This document shows, one piece after another, positions 41,603 to 52,930 of a stretch of DNA of 64,000 nucleotides. The stretch lies in assembly GCF_052324685.1 (NCBI RefSeq), contig NC_135213.1, forward strand, positions 41,388,700-41,452,699, in the 5' to 3' direction. Origin of the DNA: Brachyhypopomus gauderio. Taxonomy: Eukaryota > Chordata > Actinopteri > Gymnotiformes > Hypopomidae. Within the stretch, counting starts at the first letter, position 1, and each line of letters starts with the position of its first letter. The position numbers were made by a program, and so were the translations under genes. The notes under the pieces are model-generated. The model saw nothing but the letters and a program-made list of their open reading frames with translations. It was not told where the DNA came from and did no database searches.

Positions 41603-42577
41603 GGGGAGAGTGGGGACAGTTGCAACGTGTGGCAGTTGCAACACTGCAGATTTATCAAATCAGAAACAACCTTGAGTGTTGACAGTCATACTGCACATGC
41701 TCAGTTGGACCCTCCTTCTTTCTGCAAGATTGCAGCCACTTTTGAACATCTCTTCTGGGTAAACAAAAAAACAAGGTAAAAAAGTAAAAAATGTTATGAA
41801 CAGAATTTTTCTCATAGTGTCTAATCTGTTTGCATCAAGTATTGGAAAGTTGTGTCATTTTAATCTGCAGTTTCTTAACTTTTAAAAGACACAGCTACCA
41901 TTTGTCAACGCTAATGTGCTAAGCTATTATAGCTAGTTTTAAGATGGCTGCCAGTGTGGGGACAGTTGCAACATGTTGGTACAACTGTCCCCACACTGTA
42001 TTGCAACTGTCCCACATGACAATAATAATGGAAATTAGATAAAATATAAATTTAACAATTTTATTGGCCTGATCATGTATATCAATAGTTTATTGTATTA
42101 AAAGAAACAAACATGGCTGTATTGTGTTTTTCACAAGTCTATCTTTGTGTTTTTTGTAAGGATGTTACTTACGCCTATGGTACAACAGTTTTTGCAATAG
42201 GTTAACAAGGCTGTTTTGCCTTCCCCACTTTTTATCAAGTCAGTAAACTCATTGAACACTGTCAGATCACGATTAAACAAAACAACATGAATAATGATTC
42301 TCAAGAATAATCTTTGATTACATTTTTATAAGTGTTACAACTGTCCCTCGGGACTGTTACAACCGTCCCTTTATATGGGGACGGTTGCAACATTTCACTT
42401 TCTCCATTATAATGTAATTTACTACAATACAATAATATTTAGACATGTTGCATCGGTATGGATGGATAGGTGACAGATGTGGGTTTAATGTATTTAAAAA
42501 ATTGTCTTTCTATTGCAAATGGTCTCTGAGATACTGAAGGAAATACATAAAGTGTTGCAACTGTCCCCACTCTCCCC
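41603..42577. mobile_element. Non-autonomous DNA transposon with long inverted termini
   Basis: It starts GGGGAGAGTGGGGACAGTTG and ends with the reverse complement. TA lies directly outside both ends. Internal copies of the 'ggggacagttgcaac' motif in both orientations (about 41957-42015 and 42340-42390). No ORF. Confidence 0.75.
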
Positions 42578-43589
42578 TACAAGTATGTGTATTTTTGTAC
42601 TTGCCGATACCGATACCAATACTTACATAGAATTAAGCAGTCAGGAGCATTATGTAATAGTTAGTAATGTAAAATAGTGCAATGAAATCAATACAAAACC
42701 AACATAAAACAGTGCATGGCCTATAATTTATTTGAACATGAACATTTTTACCTACACAATCACTAATCACCATGTCAACACAAAACTAATTTTTCAGTAT
42801 TTTTACATTTTCTCTCGTCTAGCTAGCGTTTGCTGCAGTGTTGGTTGATGCCGTGTTCTGTTAGCAGTGAACTCCTCGTGCTGAGGATCAATGACAATGA
42901 TAACTAAAATAATTTATTATAAATAAATATAATATATAAATATAAATATTATTTATTATAAATAATATGTATTTTAGTTTGTTTCTAATTATTAGGTCTG
43001 TGTAACTTCAATGTGTTCCACAAAGGCACTAACTGAGGAGACTGTCAGCCAATACGTGTAGCTACAACTTGATGCCAACTGAATCAATTTATAGCAAACT
43101 TTGGTTCAACTGAATCATATATTACTAGTGTGTACACTCAAAGAGTTTTTAGTATTGCACTGCATGATTTTTTTTATGTTTTACACTTACTTTTATTAGT
43201 AGCAGTGAGTTTTTTCAGTTATGGACCCTTTACTTTGAAGTTATTTAAAAGATAAATTTAATAGTCCACCGCGGAGCCACCGCGTGATTACATCATTTTC
43301 AGCGCGCGGACCTTTGCGCCGGTCGCGACGCGTCAAACCTAGCTCAGGGATTACGTCACACGCAGCGCAGTGCCCTAGTGCCTGTACATTTAAATTTTAA
43401 TGGTCCAATGAAGGTAATTTAAAAACCTGGACATTTCCTCACTTAAAAAACCCGGGACAGGACGTGAAATACGGACATGTTGAGTTGTCTGCTCTTTAGC
43501 ATAACGTGGTTTACGTCCACAGAGGCGTAGCGCAAAATTCTGGGGCCCCACCGCAAGGAGGCAATGAGGAGGCCCGTGCGTGAGCTAAA

Positions 43590-44113
43590 ATTTCGCGAGC
43601 GACCGTAGCGCGCGACCCTGCGCGAGCGGTGTAGGCGTTTATACTTTCGCGAGCGTCGCGAGCGTCACTGCAGTGTAAATATTGCTTTGCAGTGTTGTCC
43701 GAAACGATACGTTAACAAATACGAGCCTCTTGTAATGCCAGGACGAAACATGAGAGAACGTGAAGACGTTAAGATTGGGCGTTTTGAAAATAAACAACCA
43801 TTAAATAATGTGATAAAAAGCGAATAATTTTGAGTATATGTATAAATATTTAACTAAGTTTAACGTGCTGGGAAATATTGAAATGGACCTTGAAAGTGAT
43901 GTGCAAATGCTTTAATTCCACCTTGTTAAGGTGTATGAACCCTGCAAACATGACTTTGTTCATCGCGCTGAAGCGCGGCGCGCGTGCGAAGTTACAAAAT
44001 TCGAGAGGTGCACGACCTCGCGAATCGACAGCGCGCGAGGCCCTCGCGCACGGGCGGAGCCACAGCGATTGCGTCATTTTCGCCACGCAGACCCTCAAGT
44101 ATAAACCAGGCTT
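43590..44113 (+). mobile_element. CpG-rich MITE, best-preserved copy
   Basis: Same family as 24349-25345. The right end 'agtataaaccaggctt' is clear; the left end is blurred. The ORFs crossing it are repeat-derived. Confidence 0.55.
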
Positions 44114-44234
44114 AACATCACCCAGGAGGATGACTAAACAACAAACTCGTCCTAAGGCGGGGCCCACCTGTGTTCGGGGCCCCCCCGCAGTGCGTGCCTT
44201 GCGTGCCCCTCCCCTACGCCAGTGCTGGAAACAA

Positions 44235-44330
44235 GGTATCGGATGTTGGTGTCGGAGCCTCGTTTGCGATTACGAGTACGGGTAAATGGAAATGGTATCG
44301 GTATTCATGCATCTCTAATAATTATGTATA
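44235..44330 (-). mobile_element. End fragment of another hAT-like element
   Basis: On the minus strand 'agagatgcatgaataccgat' resembles a common fish hAT terminus. The partner 'gccgataccgataccaata' lies at about 42603. The sequence between them is a patchwork. Confidence 0.35.
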
Positions 44331-44807
44331 ATTATATTTAAATTGTATAATATAATTAGTTCTACATTTATTTAAAATGCTGATTGATTTTGAGTATTTT
44401 GTTTTGTCTTTGAGATTTTTTAAATTAAATCTTTATTAGTAATTAACAATTCATTCATAAATAATGTGTAATCACTTTACAATAATGTTCCCTTTTGACA
44501 CATTGTAACGTCAGGGGTGTCAGGGAGTGAATATAAACAAATATATAAACATGTGGGTACATAAACAATCACTCATGACAGGTAGGGGCGGGGCTAATCA
44601 TGACACACAAGTATATGTGACTCATTAATAAATGGTGAAGCATTTCACATTTTACCATACGGCTCCGTTTGGAAGACATAATTGTTAGTAAGTCACTACA
44701 AAATGATACAGCTCAGCTTTAAAGCATTGATTGAATGTTACACTTGACATGTCCTACAGAAGATGTTCCTTATTCTCAAAGATCACAGTAGTTCACCTTC
44801 AGGTCCA

Positions 44808-45156
44808 GGGCTGTGCTCGAAATAGTCTACTACATACTACTGGCATACTGATCAAGCCCCAAATCAGTATGTCGTATGCAGTATGTGACCAAAATGAAAA
44901 TTTCCAGTACGCAAAACATACCCGGATGACCTACTACTTCCGCAAAATATTCCAGTACGTGAACAGAGCTATCTTCGTGGTGTACTGCATCCCATCATGC
45001 AACGCTACGTTCACGTGACCCCGTAGTGTGCTTTGCTTTTGTCGAATACTGGAAACTGTACTGCATACTACTACGAGGATCAGTATGCAGTATCCAGTAT
45101 ATACCGAGTCCAGTATGCAGTATCCAGTATGTAGTAATCTATTTCGAACACAGCCC
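44808..45156. mobile_element. 349-bp MITE
   Basis: Inverted ends GGGCTGTGCTCGAAATAG and CTATTTCGAACACAGCCC. Near-identical flanks AGGTCCA / AGGTCTCA. The body is rich in 'cagtatgcagtatcc'. Confidence 0.75.
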
Positions 45157-45171
45157 AGGTCTCATTCATCC

Positions 45172-45600
45172 TGTCACACCCTCTGCTACTTCCTCATCTG
45201 GGGAGGAGCTACACAACTACATCCCCCAGAATGCCTGACCAAGCTCTAGGACCAATCACAGAACATTCCACCGTTCTCCATCACTGGACTATTGAGCACA
45301 GCTGTGTTCCATTACTACACACCTATATACTGTCTCTCCTGTACTTCACTTCTTTACCTCTCTCAGTTTGTGCATCAAGCATTTTCTTCTCCTGATCATT
45401 CTGTTAACTGTTTTGTGGATCATTACTCTTTTGTCTGTATTAATGGATTTGTTCACCTGGCCATTTCTCTACCTGCTTTTGACTTATACTTCCATATTAC
45501 TGTCATATTATTCCTGTTAAAATATAGTTTGATGCTGGTTTTCTCTTTTGCCTGTTTAGTGTCTAAGTACAGATTGGTTTTGTCTAATAATTCTGCAAGT
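45172..45600 (+). mobile_element. Possible LTR fragment
   Basis: It starts TGTCACACCCTCTGC and contains 'acatcccccagaatgc', common near the start of fish gypsy LTRs. No internal region or end is visible. Confidence 0.35.
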
Positions 45601-46172
45601 GTCTAACTTGTTGAAATCTGTTACAGATCTCTGGCAGGATTATATCAACACCTGTGAGAGTCATGAGGAAAATGTCACAGAACCTGCTGGAAATGTCCAG
45701 ATAGAGAATCCTGCTGAGAATGTGAATGTGGTCACATTCATTAAGGTGCACCGTGTTGTGTGGTGGGGTGGGAATGAGGTACTGTACCGTGACAGACCGA
45801 CCGCTATAAGGGGAGGCAGAGAGTATCACTGCTCTCCTGTCCTGGACTCCAACCTCAGGGTCCAGACGGAAGATCCCAGGATGCCCAGCCTTCCAGACCC
45901 AGGAAGAACCCCCTGGAATTTTTGGGGGGGTGCCATGCAGGGACGTTTCACGTACCCGGAGCCATCAGTGGAGTGAACCTGTTGGGAGTGCAGGCGTGTT
46001 CCTCCGTCATTCTCGGGCTGTGGTTAGGAGGAGGCTGCTGACGGGTTTGATTGGTCACCGTAGCACCAGCACAGGAGAGATATTGTGTTAGATGTTGGGA
46101 CCCGACCTGCTGCCGCTGGTCACTGCTGCATCTGTAGCTGCCCCAGATCTGCTGTAGCGGATTACCATAGAT
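45599..46172. other. Unassigned stretch with a 125-codon ORF
   Basis: The plus-strand ORF 45599-45976 (MSNLLKSVTDLW...) matches no family I know and could be chance. No other feature seen. Confidence 0.3.
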
Positions 46173-46320
46173 CAGGGGTCACCAAATGGCGGACCGCGGT
46201 CCGGATCCAGACCCGAACGCCGTCCTGTCCGGACCCAATCACATTCCTGATTAACTGGATACGGACCCAAATGCCAAAAATATTTTTTTATTTTTACGGG
46301 TAAAAATTTTTACTCAGTTC
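46173..46320 (+). mobile_element. hAT-type end fragment
   Basis: It begins CAGGGGTCACCAAATGG and continues with 'cggaccgcggtccggatcc', resembling a hAT terminus. The right end is not found. Confidence 0.45.
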
Positions 46321-46324
46321 TGGA

Positions 46325-46350
46325 AATGCAAATCTGTTACACCCGACTGC

Positions 46351-46389
<39 letters not shown>

Positions 46390-46735
46390 CTTCCTGAAGG
46401 AGCTGTATGTTAATTAGACTTATTTGCATACTGGTGGTTTCACTTCTTCATTTTTATATGATCAGTATTTGTACAAACAAGTGACAAATTACCAATAAAA
46501 CATTTAGGAGATTGTGTCAAAATTAAGTTGCTAACCAAATATTATTAGATAATGAATTTAAAATGTATTAATCAAATGGATGAATGAAAAACATATAAAC
46601 AGATTCATATTAATTACTTCTCCATTTCAGTGAGAGTTTGTGGAACATTATTGGATTTCACTGACATCAGTTCATCATGCTTTTCACCTCCAGATCAAAT
46701 GCATTAATGTCAGTTAATGTTCCCACTTTTACACC
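46325..46735 (-). promoter_or_regulatory. Inverted copy of the octamer module, 3' of C2
   Basis: Reverse-complement match to 25621-26025, including both octamers (ATGCAAAT at about 46324-46331 and ATTTGCAT at about 46429-46436) and the (TC)n run (46356-46386). Confidence 0.4.
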
Positions 46736-47717
46736 AGATGTTCAACTTTCAGCAGATGTTGTACATTAGCAAAACTCTCTCAATCACAACTCACTCCAGT
46801 ACAACTCACTCCAGTACAAGTAACTCCTGTACAGTGTCCAGAGTGACAGAGTGACTTACAGCAGGTCACTTTAGTTTCAGTAACACATGAAGAACCTGCC
46901 TGTCATAAAAACACTGTGTGACTCTAATAATACAAACACAAACCAAACTTGAAGCAGTTCTGTTTTAGTACCTTCATTACACTTCGCTTGAAACTATATT
47001 TTAAATAGGGACATTAATGTTTGTATTATTTACAAGGGATTCTATTATGCTTCTGGTATCTGGAATGCTGACTGGCTTTTTCAGCAAAAAAGTATTTTTC
47101 ATTACACATTTGTACTTACACAAGGTTATTGTGTAGTAACTCCTACCTGACCCCATAATTCCTTGGGTATTCTGAAAGGTGCTATATAAACCAAAATTAT
47201 TATTATTATTATTGACTCAGGACAGTATTTTATGGAAACGGCCCAGCTTGTACTAAGATTAATGTACAGTATGATGAGTTGAATTATAACATGATGGGGC
47301 ACAGACTTACTAAAAATAATAATGTTATGGTTTATGGAGAGAATGATAAATGGTTCATCCTCCAGTCCATGAAGTTCCAAACACACACTGACTTCCTCTT
47401 GTTGCTGTTTCTACTGACTGAAATGTGCTGAATCATCGTATTTCCTGTCTGCTAAACTCTCTTTACCGTGAGTAATAAAATGACATTATCAAAGTTTATT
47501 CATACAGCTCATTACACATTTACCGTGATAAAGTGTCAACATTTAGGACTTTAAAGGCTTTTACTGTGTAATGTTGGAGAAAAACCTTTAAGAGTCTATA
47601 CTGTTTATTCAATGTTTTTATTTCATTTTGATCAATTAACAGAGCAATATTTAAGTAACAGACAGACAGCACAGCACATTCCAGAGTGAGAGTTCACTCC
47701 AGTACACATGTGTGAGT

Positions 47718-48037
47718 TCACTCCTCAGGACACTCCTCTCTGCTCAGTGTCTGTGTGACAGGAGACTGGGAGTCCTTGGTGGCCTCACAGGTCACTGTCT
47801 TCTGTAGCCACTCGTCCTTCTGGAGGGTCAGGGTGCTGCTCCAGCTGTAGAAGCCGTCCTTCTGCAGAAGAACGGGGCTCTGGCTCACCCCCGAGCTCCA
47901 GCTGTTACCACCCACCTTCCAGTTCAGCTTCCAGTCTGAGGGGAAGCCCCTGTTGGCCAGACACACCAGTGTGACCTTCTCCTGCTGCAGCTGCGCACTG
48001 GAGGGGGGCAGGACCGTCAGGGTGGGCGGGGCGTCAC
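47718..48037 (-). CDS. Immunoglobulin light-chain constant exon, cluster 2 (C2)
   Basis: The protein is the same as that of C1: C1-set fold, core Cys in LVCLANRGF and VTCEATK, terminal EECPEE. Same acceptor and stop. Flanking DNA aligns with cluster 1 from about 47226 to 49510 but with many small indels. Two J segments lie 1.05 and 1.43 kb upstream, both with complete 23-bp RSSs. Minus-strand AATAAA lies about 100 nt after the stop. This looks like the working J-C unit here. Confidence 0.95.
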
Positions 48038-49091
48038 CTAGGAGACACAACACAGTCTACTGCTCAGATACAGGAACCGTTATCAGTAAAATCAGTTGTG
48101 TGTTTCACTTCCTCATTTTGGTTCTTTGGTCAGAGTGGAACTGAAGTCAGAAATGTTTCATCCAAACAACCTATTTGGTCTGGACAATCAAACCATGGAT
48201 ATTTAATGCATGAAACGTTCAAATCAATATAATTTAGAGCTGCACATCATTTATAACTTAAATTAAAATGTAAATATTTATAATTCAGTATGTTCAGTAT
48301 GTGAGTATTACGGCTCAAGTGAATCGATGACACTTATGAGAATAAACACATTAGTCAGAATAAAGGCTTGTAGAGGGATATTGATGAAACAACTAAAAAC
48401 TACTAAAAACCGATAAAACGATTTACACTATGAGCTCTAGAAAATCTTCACCTTTATATATTGAAAACATTTAAATTATAATTACATACATTATTTTAAA
48501 ATCCGTAATGTATACTTGTGCGATGTTATAAAAATTGTGTATTTACTCCGAATACAAAGTTCAATTCTCCAGTGTCATCTAATAACTTCGACTGAGCTCC
48601 GCACATAAACCTGCTGTAAACACACTGCCGTACAAACTCTTTACAGCGCACTAGTTCAGCTTCATTAGTGCATGAATCCAAACGGGGCGTTTTTATTTAT
48701 GATCCTGTACTTACAAGTTATTAAATGATATATTAGAAATAAGATAAATAAAGACAGAAAAGTCAAGACAGAAACAAATTTACTTTGAATAAGGAGTGAA
48801 TGTTAAGCTTGTTTTATGCCGATAAACTACAGACATCTAACGATATTACTGCTTTAAAAATTAACCCAGCAGACAGATGAAGATTTATTGAGAGACACTG
48901 ATGAAACATGTATATTTTTACTAATGAGCGACACTTGACAAACAATAAATGAAACACATGACGGCAACAGTAAGATAAAAGTCACAAAATCTATTAAAGA
49001 ATACGTTTATAAAAGGTTACAAAACCATCGTGCATACTGACGCGATGCTACCTAATGTGTAAATGTGAAGGAAATGTGAAAGTCTACTTAC

Positions 49092-49129
49092 GTCCAACTG
49101 ATAGTTTAGTGCCGCCACCGAAAGTCCAC
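49092..49129 (-). CDS. Ig light-chain J segment, proximal, cluster 2
   Basis: 38 bp encoding [12 protein letters not shown] on the minus strand. Donor GTAAGT at 49091-49086. Confidence 0.9.
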
Positions 49130-49168
49130 CACAGTGATACAATCTCATTTACTGTCCGTACAAAAACC
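49130..49168 (-). other. J recombination signal, 23-bp spacer (proximal J)
   Basis: Minus strand GGTTTTTGT (49168-49160), exactly 23 bp, CACTGTG (49136-49130). Confidence 0.95.
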
Positions 49169-49466
49169 TCTTGCTCTAAATATGCCGCCCTCTCCACTAT
49201 TTACCGCGATATGTAGCTTTGAAATTAATGTCTTAGCACCGACACAGAAGCTTTTTCAGATTTTTGTATAATACAATATTAAACCCACATATCTTCCATT
49301 ATTAGAGAAATTACGTTGCAATAGCTGTCGCCACGTTAACCGCAAAAATGCAACATCAACGACCGTCTATAACCCTGCATAATTATCAGACATTAAACAC
49401 ATCGATTGTGATTTCAGAAAATACATTTGGAATGCAACTTTTGGATAAATAGTGAAAGTTACTTAC

Positions 49467-49504
49467 GCCCAACTGAGAGTTTCGTTCCGCCACCAAAAGT
49501 GTAC
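49467..49504 (-). CDS. Ig light-chain J segment, distal, cluster 2
   Basis: 38 bp encoding [12 protein letters not shown] on the minus strand. Donor GTAAGT at 49466-49461. Confidence 0.9.
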
Positions 49505-49543
49505 CACAGTGATACAAACTCGTTCAGTGTTCGTACAAAAACC
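49505..49543 (-). other. J recombination signal, 23-bp spacer (distal J)
   Basis: Minus strand GGTTTTTGT (49543-49535), 23 bp, CACTGTG (49511-49505). Confidence 0.95.
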
Positions 49544-49559
49544 TCCTGCTGTTAAGAAG

Positions 49560-50600
49560 TTGATCTCTCTGCGCTTTAGAAAGCTTCCATTTCACAACAG
49601 CGACAAGCTGCTACTGTATCTTTTAAATAGACAGGAAAATATTAACTATATAAAATATATATTTTTGATGCTTTATTTACCTTTCGTTACATCAAATATT
49701 CTTTATATACTTATTTCATTTATATAAACATGTTAATTAAAATGTCAAAAATATTTAAATGAAAAATAAGCTTACAAAATAAGTAAACAATACGCATACT
49801 AAGTTATCCCTCGTTTGAATCCTAAATGATTGACTGTGAGTTCCTGATATAACAAATTAATGTGGCAAAATGTTTATTTATTTTTGTTTGTATAGCTCTT
49901 CAATACAAACATATTTGAAACCAATCATGAGCTGTTTTGTGTGTGACACTTAAAAACATTAATAAATGAATAAGCCTTGAACAATGTGAGACAACCTTGA
50001 GACAAGACTACACTGCATTCCTGTCTCTCCACTCCACACTGCTGGTATCTACATTCCTGTCTCTCCACTCCACACTGCTGGTCAATGATGGTTCTATGAA
50101 CATCTTGGGTTGTGCGGCTATGTCCATCAGTTTTGCTGGGTTCAATTATCTTAATGAGACAAGACTACACTGATTTCAAAGAGACAAGACTACACTGATG
50201 TAAAAAAGTAAATGTATTAAGAACTGTGTCAGTAAAATGATCATGAACAGAAAATACTCAATTTATGTTCAAAGTATATGTGAATGTTTAAACATCCATG
50301 TCCATGTCCACAAACAATATCAATATCAATCTGTCTGGTTTCTCTACACTGAGACCTTCCAGCATCCACTGAGCTTTTAATCTCTTCATACAGCTGCATC
50401 TCCTCTGTTTCAGCAACAAGGAACTCAAGGTGGTTCAGGACCCTGGACAGCACCCAGAACAGAGCCAATGAGGCCCAGGTGACACTCATCATAGACACAC
50501 TCCTGAACTCAGCCAAACCACTGATCTCCAATCAGCCACATGAATATCCACATGTAGTTTTAGTTTTAGATGGCTCAAATGTCTAACATAAAATGACGCA
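49560..50600. other. Intergenic stretch without gene
   Basis: AT-rich. Two tandem copies of 'cattcctgtctctccactcc' lie at about 50017-50080. The part near 50085-50130 resembles 62058-62105, suggesting a shared ancestral spacer. Confidence 0.5.
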
Positions 50601-50800
50601 ACATAAACAAACCAAGATGTGATGGGAGGCATTTCTTTGGAGGGCCACACAGACCTCCATGTGCTAGCCACAAGTACGCTGACTGCCACATTAGGTACCA
50701 GGATGAGATCCTCAGACCCATTATGAGACCATTTGCTGGTGCAGTGGGCACTGGGTTCCTTCTGATGCATGACAATGCTAGGCCTCATGTGGCCACACAC
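50600..50800 (+). pseudogene. Tc1/mariner-type transposase fragment
   Basis: In one plus-strand frame: RYQDEILRPIMRPFAGAVG then FLLMHDNARPHVA, the block around the second catalytic Asp of Tc1-type transposases. No other part survives in frame. Confidence 0.6.
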
Positions 50801-51048
50801 ACTACTGAGCCCCATTTTAACTTGTCTTGAGGAATTTCCACTGAAGTTCCATATATTCAAAATAATTTTGAAATTTATTTCAAAGAGTTAGTAATAAAGT
50901 TAATGCATAATGACAATTAGGATTTAAATGTATAATATCTTTTCCATCTCTCTGCAAACTAAAACATAACTACTCATGATGCAGTTTGTCTTGTATTATC
51001 ATGTCAGTTAAGAAGACCTTTCCTCATAGAGAGAGCACTTCCAGCTGT

Positions 51049-51126
51049 AGTGTTCAGTAGTGTAGTGTTCAGTAGTGTAGTGTTCAGTAGAGTAGTGTTC
51101 AGTAGTGTAGTGTTCAGTAGTGTAGT
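51049..51126. repeat. 15-bp minisatellite upstream of V-d
   Basis: About five units of the array seen at 37983-38106, in the same position relative to the V promoter. Confidence 0.85.
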
Positions 51127-51259
51127 GCTGGGTGGGAGGGGAGAGGACACTTTGCATGGGCAGCACATGCTTCAGTGATCTGGGAGTGTTTATAGTCCTG
51201 TGAGTTTAACACTTCATGACTGAGAGCTGCCTGCACCAGCAACTTCACCCACAGCAACC

Positions 51260-51308
51260 ATGACTCTGATCCCCATCTTCATCTGCACACTGGTCCTCTG
51301 GACTCAAG
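51260..51308 (+). pseudogene. Ig light-chain V-d, leader exon
   Basis: Same signal peptide as V-b (MTLIPIFICTLVLWTQ) with an intact donor. The octamer CTTTGCAT is at 51150-51157. The following V exon is broken. Confidence 0.85.
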
Positions 51309-51465
51309 GTAACACACTGCTGTACCTCTGTGGTGTCCTGTCCATGTCACACAGGTCTACTACTCTTATTAAAATACTCTATTCACAGTGTTAGTGTTGG
51401 TAAATAAAAGTATCTGTACAGGTAAATGTTAAATATTCTGTGTTTTGTACTCATATCTTCCCCAG

Positions 51466-51792
51466 GATCCAGAGGTCAGGTAACAGTGACTCAGGATTCA
51501 GTGAAATCTGCTGCTCCAGGAAACACAGTCACCATCAGCTGTAGAACCAACCCTGCAGTGTATTATTACAGCAGCAATGGTCATTATCTAGCCTGGTACC
51601 TGCAGAAACCTGAATAAGCTCCTAAACTCCTGATCTACTATGCTACTAGATCACAGTCAGGAACTCCAGCTCATTTCAGTGGTAGTGGATCTGGATCTGA
51701 CTTCACTCTGACCATCAGTGGAGTCCAGACTGAAGATGCAGGAGATTATTACTGTCAGAGTTACCATTATATCAGTAGTACAGACCTGTTCA
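51466..51792 (+). pseudogene. Ig light-chain V-d, V exon with nonsense codon
   Basis: Paralogue of V-b with a longer CDR1 ([15 protein letters not shown]). FR2 reads QKPE followed by TAA at 51615-51617, where V-b has GGAGAA (Gly-Glu). Two adjacent codons changed, the second to stop. The rest, including [11 protein letters not shown] and the RSS (51793-51820, 12-bp spacer), is intact. It could still donate sequence by gene conversion. Confidence 0.9.
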
Positions 51793-52059
51793 CACAGTGT
51801 TGGAGAGCCGTACAAAAACCTCCCTCAGTCAGACTGCACAGAGACTGCACTGCTGCAGCTGGGACCTACTGCAGGTGCTGAGGGGGAGGATGTGATACAG
51901 CACAATGACACACTCTGCAGGAGAGTAAACACTGGTTGTGTAGCACTAGGGTTAGGGTTGTGTACCTGCAGCACTGTCAGACAGCAGTGTGAGATGTCTG
52001 TTGTGACGGATTGGTAAGCCAGAGTGAGTGGAGGAGACTTCAGTATCACGATTCATATC

Positions 52060-52930
52060 CTGTCGAAGATACCGTTTTATTGCTCTAGTTTTTGAGTAAT
52101 ATTGAGATGGACTCAAGTGCTTAGAGGAGCGAGATTTATTCCATTCAAATCCACAATCGTAGAATCATATAAACAGTCCAGGGTCATCACAGGCAGTCCG
52201 ACACAGAACAGAAACCCACATGAAGGAACATGGTCAAATAAAACAGACAACAGACCAGGAATAAACAACACAACAATGAAATAACTGTAGGACTACACAA
52301 TCAGAGGAACCAGAGTACTTACAATGACCTGGAGTGAGCTAGAAACCCTGACTCTAAATGTTACCATTTAAATGTACCGAATACTACCAGTATTAGTGGT
52401 AAACAAACTTACCAGTAGGTCTTCTGTCTAGGTATACTCAATTACATACAGCCACATAATACACTGCCTAATAGATAATGAATGAGGTGTTAATCTGTGA
52501 TTAAAATCACACTTTGTATATATACTCAACATACCTTCACTGTAGGCAGAGCCATTTCACACCTTCCTGGGGCCCTGAACACAAGTTTTGGGCCGTTCTA
52601 CCTGAACCCTGTGACATTTTTTTGATAGTTGCACCTGATTCACCAGTATTGTTCTCTGTCCTTTTTTGGCTTAAGGATAAACAGCCATATACAGAACATA
52701 ATGAGAACATAATGTATGTATGTATGTGCAGGTGATGGGAAAAGGGGGTGGTGGAGTATTTCTTCTGTCTTTTCATGTCCTAAACAAATAGTTTTTCTTC
52801 ATCTCATGATGCAGTTGGCGTGGGGGAAGATGAGGGGGCCTTGGTTAATTTGCGGGGTGCATGCCATTACAGCACCCATCTTTGATGCACCCACTGAAGC
52901 TTCAGTTCACCCCAGATTCTTGTGGTAGGA
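52060..52930. other. Gap without recognised gene
   Basis: No protein or RNA gene recognised. A short (TATG)n run lies near 52711-52727. Confidence 0.4.

Noticed and set aside
43850..44285. ORFs of 105 and 135 codons on both strands
   Set aside because: They lie in the CpG-rich MITE; the same DNA elsewhere is not open.
45850..45880. Similarity of 'gtccagacggaagatc' to the V FR3 sequence
   Set aside because: Too short, neighbouring V sequence absent, and no YYC downstream.
51951..51967. Telomere-like 'tagggttagggtt'
   Set aside because: Only two units; chance or an old interstitial trace.
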